64,000 bases of DNA from Pseudomonas sp. MM213 (lineage in GTDB: Bacteria; Pseudomonadota; Gammaproteobacteria; Pseudomonadales; Pseudomonadaceae), in contig NZ_CP081943.1 of NCBI RefSeq assembly GCF_020423045.1, forward strand, positions 1,550,001-1,614,000, read 5' to 3'. This document shows positions 25,884 to 33,578 of the stretch, one piece after another (positions within the stretch are counted from its first letter, which is position 1; each line of letters opens with the position of its first letter). The notes beneath the pieces were generated by a model. That model had not been told where the DNA came from, did no database searches, and saw only the letters and a program-made list of their open reading frames with translations. The position numbers were made by a program, and so were the translations under genes.

Positions 25884-26780
25884 ATGAAGCGTGACAGCAG
25901 CCTGACGTGGCGCCATGTCGATGCAGAGAACCTTGACCTCAAAGGGATGCGGGTTGCCGTCGTCGGTGGCACCGGTGGCATCGGTCAGGCATTGAGTCGC
26001 TTGCTCGCCTCTCGCGGCGCTCGCATCCTGGTCGTTGGGCAAACCTTTCGCGATGCTGGCACGCAGGGGATCGAATTTCTCCAGGCGGATCTAAGCCTGA
26101 TGAGTGAGGCTCTGCGGGTTGCCAAGCTGCTGCCGTCGGAATCCTTGGACCTGCTCATCTTCACCACCGGTATCTTTGCCGCCTCCCAACGTCAGGAAAC
26201 AGCAGAGGGCATTGAGCGCGATCTGGCAGTCAGTTATCTGAACCGTATGGTCATCCTGCGCAGCGTCGGACCGAAGTTGGGTGCAGACAGGCCCAAAACT
26301 ACTAGCAAACCAAGGGTGATTGTCGTGGGGTATCCCGGTACGGGCCAGATAGGGACGTTCGACGACCTCAATGCTGAAAGGTCCTACAAGGCCATGCCCG
26401 CGCATATGAACACTGTGGCCGGCAACGAAATGCTCGTTTTGGATGCGGTGAAACGCTATCCGCACTTGAGCGTTTTTGGCCTGAATCCCGGCCTTATCAA
26501 AACCAGTATCCGCGATAACTTTTTCGGCAAGGGCTCGCTAAAGTCGAGCATCGTGGAGGGCCTGATCGGGCTGCTGACACCCACCGCCGAAACGTATGCA
26601 AAGAAAATCGTCCCGCTACTTGTTGCCCCTGAGATCGAGGATCGCAGCGGCGCGATGTTCAACAACAAAGGGCAAGCGATCCTTCCGTCTACGGGCATGA
26701 CTGAAACGCATATCAGCCAGTTCATGGTCGCGTCCGAAACACTTGTTGCCCGGACGGGTATTTCAGTCGCAGTCTCTTGA
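25884..26780 (+). CDS. Short-chain dehydrogenase/reductase family protein
   Basis: A 298-residue SDR oxidoreductase. The Rossmann motif is GMRVAVVGGTGGIGQALSRLLASRGARILVVGQ in outline (TGGIGQAL near residue 32). The usual Tyr-x-x-x-Lys is not obvious: around the expected place the sequence reads SYKAMPAHMNTVAGNEMLVL, so it may be an atypical member. Substrate unknown. Divergent from the LysR regulator. GAGAGCC lies before the ATG. Confidence 0.8.
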   Translation: MKRDSSLTWRHVDAENLDLKGMRVAVVGGTGGIGQALSRLLASRGARILVVGQTFRDAGTQGIEFLQADLSLMSEALRVAKLLPSESLDLLIFTTGIFAASQRQETAEGIERDLAVSYLNRMVILRSVGPKLGADRPKTTSKPRVIVVGYPGTGQIGTFDDLNAERSYKAMPAHMNTVAGNEMLVLDAVKRYPHLSVFGLNPGLIKTSIRDNFFGKGSLKSSIVEGLIGLLTPTAETYAKKIVPLLVAPEIEDRSGAMFNNKGQAILPSTGMTETHISQFMVASETLVARTGISVAVS

Positions 26781-26866
26781 TCGCGAGACAAGCGCTCTCC
26801 ATCACAGACCTTTGAAGATCGCACCACGAGCGACAACTTGGTGACCTAATCCTACACGCTTCGACC

Positions 26867-26925
26867 GACTGCTTTGGGTCGATTGCTGCCCTCCGCGACA
26901 GGCAGCAATCGGCCAAAAGTAGCCA
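26867..26925 (+). repeat. Dispersed repeat R
   Basis: GGGTCGATTGCTGCC, CTCCGCGACA, GGCAGCAATCGGCCAAAAG: the clearest palindromic copy, about 90 bp after the SDR stop. The rest of 26781-27132 shows nothing recognisable. Confidence 0.8.
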
Positions 26926-27132
26926 CTCAACAGCCTGTCAGCAAGTCCATAGCCCGCTACTCATTGGCTGCGAACGCTCGGCAATTTGGCCAGCTTCATA
27001 TCGAGTTTTTCTCTGCTCGGTTCCGCATTTGCCATGATAGGATCTAAGAAAAGTAACGTCTTAGCGTGTAGCAAGGGATTTTATGCAACAACGATGTCCT
27101 TAATAGGAGTTATAGGAGTCAGTGGAAGTACG

Positions 27133-27516
27133 ATGAACATTACGAAAAAAACAACCTTGCCCTTTATTGGAATCAGTGCGGCTGTCGTTGGGGCATTACA
27201 GGTGCTTTTGTACGAACCCTTTATTGCAATTGCGCAAGCACAATTTGGCGGCGTTCCTCTTCGACTGATCATGGAGATACTTTTAACGACTGCAGCTCAC
27301 TCGGCTATAATTTCAATAGCTCCGTTATTTTTGGCGACATTTAACAAGGTCGCCATAAGCTACGCAGTCCTTATCTTGTTTATATCTATATATATACAAA
27401 TCGCAGTAGGTATAAACCCCGTCGGTCCGACGGTGGCTGCTATAGCTTGTTCAGTTTTAATTTTTTATGCATCCATAAAGGCAAGTGAGCTTATTCGGCA
27501 TTTTCGTGCGAAGTGA
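27133..27516 (+). CDS. Small AT-rich membrane protein of unknown function
   Basis: A 127-residue protein with four hydrophobic helices (GISAAVVGALQVLLYEPFIA, LIMEILLTTAAHSAIISIAP, VAISYAVLILFISIYIQIAV, TVAAIACSVLIFYASI) and a basic C-terminus. Its DNA is clearly richer in A+T than the flanking core genes, which suggests transfer. I chose ATG 27133 with GGAAG just upstream; in-frame starts at 27094 and 26986 exist. No function assigned. Confidence 0.6.
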   Translation: MNITKKTTLPFIGISAAVVGALQVLLYEPFIAIAQAQFGGVPLRLIMEILLTTAAHSAIISIAPLFLATFNKVAISYAVLILFISIYIQIAVGINPVGPTVAAIACSVLIFYASIKASELIRHFRAK

Positions 27517-27595
27517 ATGCCTATAACAAGTCGTCCAAGCGATTCCTCTTGATCTCCGGGATCTCGTTCTGCTGCTCCGCAAGCTAAGCTTCAGC

Positions 27596-27660
27596 GACTG
27601 GCTGCTTTGGATTGTGAATTCAATCGGTCGCGACAGGCAAAAAACGGCCAGATTCGGTCA
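27596..27660 (+). repeat. Dispersed repeat R, diverged copy
   Basis: GACTGGCTGCTTTGGATTGT, then TCGGTCGCGACAGGCAAAAA, then ACGGCCAGATTCGGTC. Part of the left arm is altered; the right arm and the GGCCAGA tail are kept. About 80 bp after the preceding stop. Confidence 0.6.
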
Positions 27661-27711
27661 TTGCCCGGTGCCGATAGAAACCTGCTGAAATGACTCTTCT
27701 CTGACCTGGGT

Positions 27712-28374
27712 ATGTGTATGCACTTCGACAAATTACTGGCACGTTCGTCCATGCTTGAGGACCGGCTTGTCAGCTTTTTCGCCCTGCCTTTAGTCGATGC
27801 TTCCAGCCGCCGTCAGGCAACCCAAGCGCTAGCTAGTCTAGGATTTGAGCACGCCCGGAGCCTGAAACATCTGGTAGCAGCAGGGCTGTACACCTCTGCT
27901 GCTGCGCTACTACGAGTACAGTACGAATCACTAGTTCGCGCACTTTGGGTTCTTTATGTAGCCAAGGATGATCAGGTGGATTTGATGCTTGCTGAACTCA
28001 CACAAGAGACGGCAAAGCAGGCAAGAAAAATTCCTATGCTCAGCCAAATGTTGGAGGAGATTGAGGTGAAAGCTCCGCACGCTCCGGTAGCTCTCCTAAA
28101 GGAGTTTAAGCACTACTCTTGGGGACCTTTGAACTCCTACGTGCATGGAGGTATCCATGCAGTTAATCGTCACGGAAGGGGTTTTCCACCAGAGCTGGTT
28201 TTATTAGAGATCCAGCACTCGAATGGTCTGCTCGGAATCGCAGGCAATCTACTTCTGTTCCTGAGTGGTGTACCGCAGGAGGCAGGAACTATGGTGGGCA
28301 TCTACACGGAGTTCCAAGATTGCTTCCCTGCGAATAACCCACCATACAAGCGTACGGCCGAGCCGGCTCATTGA
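27712..28374 (+). CDS. DUF6988-like protein of unknown function
   Basis: A 220-residue soluble helical protein. The order of segments (ALASLGFEHARSLKHLVAAG, ALLRVQYESLVRALWVLYVA, IPMLSQMLEEIE, LNSYVHGGIHAVNRHGRGFP) recalls the DUF6988 family, but I give this from memory of the pattern only. The SYVHGGIHAVNRH part suggests an AbiV/HEPN-like histidine cluster, yet no R-x4-6-H motif is clear. ATG 27712, with another ATG two codons later. Confidence 0.6.
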   Translation: MCMHFDKLLARSSMLEDRLVSFFALPLVDASSRRQATQALASLGFEHARSLKHLVAAGLYTSAAALLRVQYESLVRALWVLYVAKDDQVDLMLAELTQETAKQARKIPMLSQMLEEIEVKAPHAPVALLKEFKHYSWGPLNSYVHGGIHAVNRHGRGFPPELVLLEIQHSNGLLGIAGNLLLFLSGVPQEAGTMVGIYTEFQDCFPANNPPYKRTAEPAH

Positions 28375-28415
28375 CCGTTCAGGACAGTCAGTTTTCGCCC
28401 AGAAGCGGCCAGCCG
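28372..28415 (+). repeat. Dispersed repeat R, degenerate copy
   Basis: TTGACCGTTCAGGACAGTCA then TTTTCGCCCAGAAGCGGCCA. Only the right-hand tail (GCCCAGAAGCGGCC) is well kept. It overlaps the stop codon of the preceding gene. Confidence 0.4.
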
Positions 28416-28522
28416 CTGACGCCTTGAATTCAGAGGAAATTTTCCTAGCCGAAGGTTATATTAAAATGTTAGGTTTGCCCTTCTTATCTTACCCCCCAGT
28501 AGGTATAAAGCCAGTTACTTGA

Positions 28523-28550
28523 TTAACAAGGTTTCTGGGGGAACTATAAT
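28523..28550 (+). promoter_or_regulatory. Probable sigma-70 promoter of the RES gene
   Basis: TTAACA (28523-28528), a 16-bp spacer, and a perfect TATAAT (28545-28550), 30 bp before the ATG. Confidence 0.6.
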
Positions 28551-28579
28551 ACAGATCGCGAGAGAGCTAGAGGCTTTAA

Positions 28580-29521
28580 ATGTCGATGTTAGAAATGGAT
28601 AGCGAACGCGCGTCAAATGAAGACCTAGCCCACATAGTGTTTTTATTGCGCAATGTCAGCAGCAAAGAACTCAAAAGAAGAATCGAGAAATTTAACGATA
28701 ACTATAAAAATTTAGACTCCCAAGACATCTACGCTCGAATTAAAGAAGTCATCATGATTTCAACAGGGGCTGTGAGAGCGGGCGCCATCGCTGCACAGGA
28801 GAAGGAATACTTTCCTGGCGGCATTTTCTACCGTGCGCGAATTTGGGATTCTGAGTTCAAAGACCTTCCAGAGTCAGAGTTCTGGGCGGCCCCCAACGAT
28901 CGCGTTAAATACCACGGTCGTGTCAACCGGCCGTCTCAAGGTTTGCTCTATACCTCAGAGGGCCAAATACCTACAACATTTGCAGAGGTTAGAGTCGAGC
29001 CACAGTCCAATGTACTCCTGATGGCCTATCAATCCAAAGAAATACTCACTGTGGCAACGGTGGGCAATAAGTTCTATACCAGCCTGCCGTCGGATACTAG
29101 GAAAAAACTCTCCATCATTCGGAAGTTTATTAACCAGAACCTACTGGCTGCCGGGGAAGGCGCTTACCTTTTCAGTAGCGAATTTACCAACTCAATCTTA
29201 AATATTAGCCCTGACGGTTGGGCATACCCATCTACGGTTTATCAAGGCGGTGAGAACGTATGCTTCCGCCCCGAATCTCAGCACAAGCTTGAGTTGCTCG
29301 AGATTTTTGCGTTCAACGGTAAAGAGAGTGGGTTAAAGATGCCTGTAGGCTATTTTCTACTGCAAGAAGATGGAACCTATAAGTATCACGCAGAGGCTGA
29401 AGCAGCAGGTGCACGTTTCGCAGAGTTTATAAAAAAGCATCGGAGAATTTACGCGTCGAATGACCGCTCTACCTTAGAGCAGAGGACTACCATAAACACG
29501 ACAACCAGACTAATTCCCTAG
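28580..29521 (+). CDS. RES-domain protein (NAD-degrading toxin family), stand-alone
   Basis: A 313-residue protein. After about 80 residues of charged helical N-terminal extension comes a RES domain: GGIFYRARIW, GRVNRPSQGLLYTSEGQIPT, TFAEVRVEP, then WAYPSTVYQGGENVCFRPES. RES proteins resemble ADP-ribosyl transferases; several are toxins that cleave NAD+ by phosphorolysis and are paired with an Xre-type antitoxin. No antitoxin gene precedes or follows it here. The low GC content and the surrounding repeats suggest acquisition. AGAGG is 6 bases before the ATG. Confidence 0.78.
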   Translation: MSMLEMDSERASNEDLAHIVFLLRNVSSKELKRRIEKFNDNYKNLDSQDIYARIKEVIMISTGAVRAGAIAAQEKEYFPGGIFYRARIWDSEFKDLPESEFWAAPNDRVKYHGRVNRPSQGLLYTSEGQIPTTFAEVRVEPQSNVLLMAYQSKEILTVATVGNKFYTSLPSDTRKKLSIIRKFINQNLLAAGEGAYLFSSEFTNSILNISPDGWAYPSTVYQGGENVCFRPESQHKLELLEIFAFNGKESGLKMPVGYFLLQEDGTYKYHAEAEAAGARFAEFIKKHRRIYASNDRSTLEQRTTINTTTRLIP

Positions 29522-29999
29522 TCCTGTGTTCTGCACATCCTATAAACAAGCGCCGACTGCGCAAAATTGATCGTTTAACTCGCCGCAGTCGTTACCCGAA
29601 AGCCAGAGTTGGCAGGGCTGTCGTCTCTGATGCGAGTTTGATTCAGATTGCTGGCTAGCAGAATGCCACTGCTTCGTCCATTGCCACGCGCACAAAGCCT
29701 AATATCTCGAATGTCAGCTACGGGTCGTTTTCTGCCCTTCGTGACAGGCAGCAATCGACCAGAAGCGTTCGGTGGACGGAGCGATAGCAAATGAGTAGCT
29801 ATGCTTGGTCTACTGCCGGAACTGATTGAGCCGATTGGGCTTTCCGTCCTTGGTGTATAAGCCCCTTCAGCGGTTACCCGACTATCACAATGCCCGGCCT
29901 GGTCAGGAATAGACGACAGAACAAGGAATGTTATCCATCAAGCCTGTGAAGGCGTTATCACCCCAACTTGGGGTCTTAGGCCCAAAGAGGAAGTCCGCC
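29522..29999. other. Intergenic stretch with stem-loop and repeat R
   Basis: No gene seen. It contains an inverted repeat CGACTGCG (29554-29561) / CGCAGTCG (29584-29591) soon after the RES stop and a repeat R copy further on; the part near 29800-29990 probably holds the promoter of the next gene. Confidence 0.5.
29721..29775 (+). repeat. Dispersed repeat R
   Basis: CGGGTCGTTTTCTGCCCTTC, GTGACAGGCAGCAATCGACC, AGAAGCG: a well-kept copy 200 bp after the RES gene. Confidence 0.7.
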
Positions 30000-30368
30000 A
30001 TGACCGTAGCCGATCGCCTCAGGTATTTGCGCGTCGTTCTAGTTTTGGCTGGCCTCGCGTGCCTTGCTCTCTACCCACTTATGTTGTTCTGGCCGTCCGG
30101 CTGGGCCTGGCACGTCGGTCACTCGGACTACCCGATGATGATCGTTGGCATCTACGCCACACTTGGCGTGTTCTTGATCCTGGCCGCACGTGATCCATTA
30201 GCCAATCTGAGCCTGATCTGGTTCACCGTGTGGTCTAGCGCCGTACACGGAGGAATCATGGCCGTCCAGGCGGTCACCCAGCCGGGGCAAATGGGGCACT
30301 TGGCAGGTGACGTGCCGGCGCTCTTCATCGTGGCGGTTGCCTTGGCCATCTTGACGCCCCGTTCGTAA
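30000..30368 (+). CDS. DUF6632-like small membrane protein
   Basis: A 122-residue protein with four hydrophobic helices (VVLVLAGLACLALYPLMLFW, YPMMIVGIYATLGVFLILAA, LSLIWFTVWSSAVHGGIMAV, VPALFIVAVALAILT). The WHVGHSDYPMMIVGIYATLG and WSSAVHGGIMA segments fit the DUF6632 pattern as I remember it. Role unknown. The ATG at 30000 follows AGAGGAAG; a longer frame to 29928 lacks such a site. Confidence 0.7.
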   Translation: MTVADRLRYLRVVLVLAGLACLALYPLMLFWPSGWAWHVGHSDYPMMIVGIYATLGVFLILAARDPLANLSLIWFTVWSSAVHGGIMAVQAVTQPGQMGHLAGDVPALFIVAVALAILTPRS

Positions 30369-30499
30369 TTGGCCGCCGAATGGGTACGCCCTCACGTTTT
30401 TGGAATTGTCGGGTTGTCGATTTTCGACTGGCTGTTATCGAATTTGCAGTCGATTCACCGATATTCCTTGGTCAAGCTACCTGCGGGAGATCTTGCGCG

Positions 30500-30646
30500 C
30501 TATATGCGATTGAAAAACTGCCTGCAGAGAATCACATTGCGCAACAAGGGCCAGCTAACCCAACTCGCCAGCAGACCACCGATGACTCCCACCAATGGCG
30601 CTCCGAGATAATTCAACCGGCTTTTACTTTCCACGCTTACCCTCAT
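30500..30646 (-). CDS. Possible 48-residue membrane peptide or gene remnant
   Basis: A short open frame encodes a peptide whose core, LNYLGAPLVGVIGGLLASWV, is a convincing hydrophobic helix ending in SWPLLRN. It has an ATG but no ribosome site. It may be the end of a lost membrane-protein gene or a genuine small protein. The rest of 30369-30767 shows nothing I recognise. Confidence 0.3.
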   Translation of the reverse strand: MRVSVESKSRLNYLGAPLVGVIGGLLASWVSWPLLRNVILCRQFFNRI

Positions 30647-30767
30647 CACTACACGCTAAAACAGAAATATCTGATTTCAAGGTAATCTTCGATGCCGCAC
30701 TTGGAGCCTTCACTTTTCAAACACTGAACAACGATGTCCGAAAACTGGAGCAAAAATGCTGTCTGGA

Positions 30768-31508
30768 TTAGTACGCTTTTGGCAGTGCCACTCGCGCATC
30801 ATGTTGCCCACTTTCGGCTAGCGCATTTGCCACGAAGCCATCTTTTACGCGACGACTTATAAAATCCTGAATGTACGCAGCTGCGATGCTCCGAGCCTTC
30901 GGAACAGCCATCGCCTGGCGAATTTGGGTGAAGTTGTCTGCCAGCACCCTTACTCCCTGAGCTGACTTTGCAAACCGCTCCAATGGCTGCCGCACTCCCG
31001 CTGCTGCCTCCAATCCCTGCTCATAAAACAGATCAATAGCGCTCGCTGAGGTCTCCCCTCTGACGAGCTCAGCTCTCTGAAGAGTGCGTGTGAGATACAA
31101 GTCATACGCGGCACCACGACCTACAGAAATCCTGTGACCTTGCGCATCCAGGTCAGATGCACTTTGGTAAGGGCTTTGCTCACGAACGAGGTAGGTGCCG
31201 TCGATACTCACATAAGGTTCTGAAAAGGCGATCTTCTCCGCGCGTACTGGCTCAATAGCTAGGAACGCCAAGTCCCACTGCCCGTCCTCCAAGGCAGCAA
31301 ACACCTTCCCAGCGGCATCGTATGCAGCCAGCTTGACCGCGACACCCAGCTCCTGTGCCAACGCATTTGCCAACGCAACAGATACACCTCCTAAAGTGCC
31401 GGTGGCTTCATCGCGCTGGGCCAGGACTGGATTACCTAGATTGATGGCTACCCGCAGTTCGCCATAAGGGGCCAAATCGCGACGCACAGCTGCAATATCA
31501 GAACTCAT
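30768..31508 (-). CDS. Solute-binding-protein-like domain without signal peptide
   Basis: A 246-residue protein with the type-2 periplasmic binding fold of the SBP_bac_3 family (LRVAINLGNPVLAQRDEATG, GVSVALANALAQELG, WDLAFLAIEPVRAEKIAFSE, YLVREQSPY). It begins MSSDIAAVRRDL, so it lacks an export signal and should stay in the cytosol, unlike transport-linked relatives. It overlaps the TerC gene by 4 bp (ATGA) and is surely co-translated with it. It could be a metabolite sensor or an enzyme of the cyclohexadienyl-dehydratase-like branch. Confidence 0.75.
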   Translation of the reverse strand: MSSDIAAVRRDLAPYGELRVAINLGNPVLAQRDEATGTLGGVSVALANALAQELGVAVKLAAYDAAGKVFAALEDGQWDLAFLAIEPVRAEKIAFSEPYVSIDGTYLVREQSPYQSASDLDAQGHRISVGRGAAYDLYLTRTLQRAELVRGETSASAIDLFYEQGLEAAAGVRQPLERFAKSAQGVRVLADNFTQIRQAMAVPKARSIAAAYIQDFISRRVKDGFVANALAESGQHDARVALPKAY

Positions 31509-32227
31509 AACTGTTCACCTCTTTCAATCTCTGGAGACAGCTCGCCATCAGTTTGCTGACGACGCTTCACGAGCATGCCCACAATCAAGACCAACATCGC
31601 ACCGACCACCCCGGCTGCGTAGTGCGACCATGACGGGAGGCTTGGCAAGCTGATGTCACCGACAGCCATGCTTCCGGCGATCCAGCCAAGCAATGCCGCC
31701 CCGAGTGTGACGATCAATGGAAACCGATCCATAAAATGGAGCACCAGCTTGCTGCCCCAGATGATGATTGGAATGCTGATGACGATGCCAAAGATCACCA
31801 ACTCCAGGCTTCCTTTAGATGCTCCCGCGACCGCAACAACGTTATCCAGGCTCATGACAGCATCAGCGACAATGATTGTCTTGATCGCCCCCCACAGCCG
31901 AGGACTGGCTGCAAGGTTGTCATGCGCATCCTCCTTCTCTGGAACGAGCATTTTGATACCAATCCAGAGAAGCAGTGCTGCCCCGATGAACTTGAGGTAC
32001 GGCAATTCCAACAATTGCAGTGCAAAGAAAATCATCACAATGCGGAGCACTATGGCACCCAGCGCGCCACCAAGAATGGCGCGATTACGCTGAGCTTCCG
32101 GGAGCTTGCGGCATGCCAATGCAATGACAACTGCGTTGTCGCCCCCGAGCAAGATGTCGATGGCTATGATTTGCGCCACTGCCAGCCAGAACGTTGGCGA
32201 GTTGAGTAGTTCGATCAAAGTAAGCAT
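31505..32227 (-). CDS. TerC family membrane protein (YjbE type)
   Basis: A 240-residue inner-membrane protein with about seven helices and the TerC motifs: IIAIDILLGGDNAVVIALAC near residue 20 and AVMSLDNVVAVAGAS around residue 120, with conserved acidic and Asn residues. Relatives export Mn(II) or act with tellurium/metal resistance proteins. It forms a two-gene unit with the binding-protein-like gene and lies 174 bp downstream of prpF. Confidence 0.88.
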   Translation of the reverse strand: MLTLIELLNSPTFWLAVAQIIAIDILLGGDNAVVIALACRKLPEAQRNRAILGGALGAIVLRIVMIFFALQLLELPYLKFIGAALLLWIGIKMLVPEKEDAHDNLAASPRLWGAIKTIIVADAVMSLDNVVAVAGASKGSLELVIFGIVISIPIIIWGSKLVLHFMDRFPLIVTLGAALLGWIAGSMAVGDISLPSLPSWSHYAAGVVGAMLVLIVGMLVKRRQQTDGELSPEIERGEQL

Positions 32228-32366
32228 TCCAGGTCTCTGCGAATCAGGCGGTCAGGTCGTTTTGAAAATCATACAAACAGGGCTGCCGGTTTTAATCACA
32301 TGGCCATTTTCAGTAAGTCCACCTGAATGTCTGTCAACGTCAAATGCGACATTGAATCAGGTGTGC

Positions 32367-32391
32367 TCATGCCGAGCGTCGCTCGGCATGA
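32367..32391. terminator. Perfect 11-bp stem-loop after prpF
   Basis: TCATGCCGAGC (32367-32377) and GCTCGGCATGA (32381-32391) with a 3-base loop. There is no T-run, so it is either a Rho-type end, a processing hairpin or a protein site. It lies 11 bp after the prpF stop. Confidence 0.5.
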
Positions 32392-32401
32392 CACTGGCAA
32401 A

Positions 32402-33550
32402 TCAAACCACTTCGGGGATGCGTACCCAGCCTTCCATCAGTCGACGAGCACTGCGGCTCATGACTGCTTTTTCGACTGTCCAGGCGCCCTCTACAAAGGC
32501 GGTTTTCGCACCGACAGCGACGCTGCCAGCGGTGTGTCCCATGCGTACCTGACGATCTCTGACGTCGCCGACGATGCGATTGACCAACGTGCCATCAAGT
32601 GCTGCTGCAACTGCGACAGCAACAGCGCCGGTGCCAGTGATTGCATGGTGAAGCTTGCCCATCGAGAGAATCCGGGCAATCACGTCGATATCACCTGGCT
32701 CAACCTGTTTGCCACCCGCTGCCTTGTAGGCTTGAGGTTTAGCAACCATGCATAGCTTCGGAGTATGAGGACGCAATCGCGTTGCTTCTTCCGCACTCTC
32801 GGCCAAGCCCATGGCCACCGTGCAATGGGCGCGAATGATTTCAAGCCGTGCAAGCAACTGCGCATCACCGTTAACCTGGTCTTGAGTTTCGGTGCCTTTC
32901 AGGCCCACCTTATCCGCGTCTACGAATATGGTCGGGTTGCCAGCATTCAGCAGTGTCACTGCAAGATTACCGACGCCCGGAATGTCCAATTCATCGATGG
33001 CATTTCCGGTTGGCAGAATGCTGCCATCTGAACCACCGGGATTGAGGAACTCCAAGACAACTTCGGCAGCAGGAAAAGCTACGCCATCGAGTACAAAATC
33101 ACCCTCTTCCTGAACCTCACCATTACGCATTGGCACGTGAGCGATGATTCGCTTCTGGATGTTGGCTTGCCAGATGCGGACAACTGCCATGCCATCGCGA
33201 GGTGCATCCACCAAGCCTTCGGAAATCGCGTAAGGGCCAACCGCCGAGCTCAGATTTCCGCAGTTACCTGACCAATCGATTACAGGGGTCTCAATCGCCG
33301 GCGCACCAAACAGGTAATCCACATCACAGTCATCACGGGTGGATTTACCGATGATCACAACCTTGCTGGTACTGGAGGTGGCGCCGCCCATCCCATCGAT
33401 CTGCTTGCCATACACATCCGGACTGCCAATCACACGAAGCAGGATCGCATCACGCTCCGCACCTGCCGGTGGCAGGCTCTCGTCAAGAAAAAACACGCCT
33501 TTGCTGGAACCGCCACGCATGTAAACGGCAGGAATACGTCTTTGGGTCAT
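32402..33550 (-). CDS. prpF: PrpF family aconitate/methylaconitate isomerase
   Basis: A 382-residue protein with the PrpF pattern (VYMRGGSSKGVFF, IGSPDVYGKQIDGMGGATSS). The active-site Lys and Cys are visible as Lys63 in STSKVV and Cys97 in WSGNCGNL. PrpF of the methylcitrate cycle isomerises trans- to cis-2-methylaconitate, and Shewanella PrpF is known to bind trans-aconitate. Here no prpB, prpC or prpD is nearby; it follows an AcnA-type aconitase by 28 bp, so trans-aconitate isomerisation is more likely. The related 4-oxalomesaconate tautomerase role cannot be excluded. Confidence 0.85.
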   Translation of the reverse strand: MTQRRIPAVYMRGGSSKGVFFLDESLPPAGAERDAILLRVIGSPDVYGKQIDGMGGATSSTSKVVIIGKSTRDDCDVDYLFGAPAIETPVIDWSGNCGNLSSAVGPYAISEGLVDAPRDGMAVVRIWQANIQKRIIAHVPMRNGEVQEEGDFVLDGVAFPAAEVVLEFLNPGGSDGSILPTGNAIDELDIPGVGNLAVTLLNAGNPTIFVDADKVGLKGTETQDQVNGDAQLLARLEIIRAHCTVAMGLAESAEEATRLRPHTPKLCMVAKPQAYKAAGGKQVEPGDIDVIARILSMGKLHHAITGTGAVAVAVAAALDGTLVNRIVGDVRDRQVRMGHTAGSVAVGAKTAFVEGAWTVEKAVMSRSARRLMEGWVRIPEVV

Positions 33551-33578
33551 TTTTTTACTCCAACGAATCAGCGGTGCA

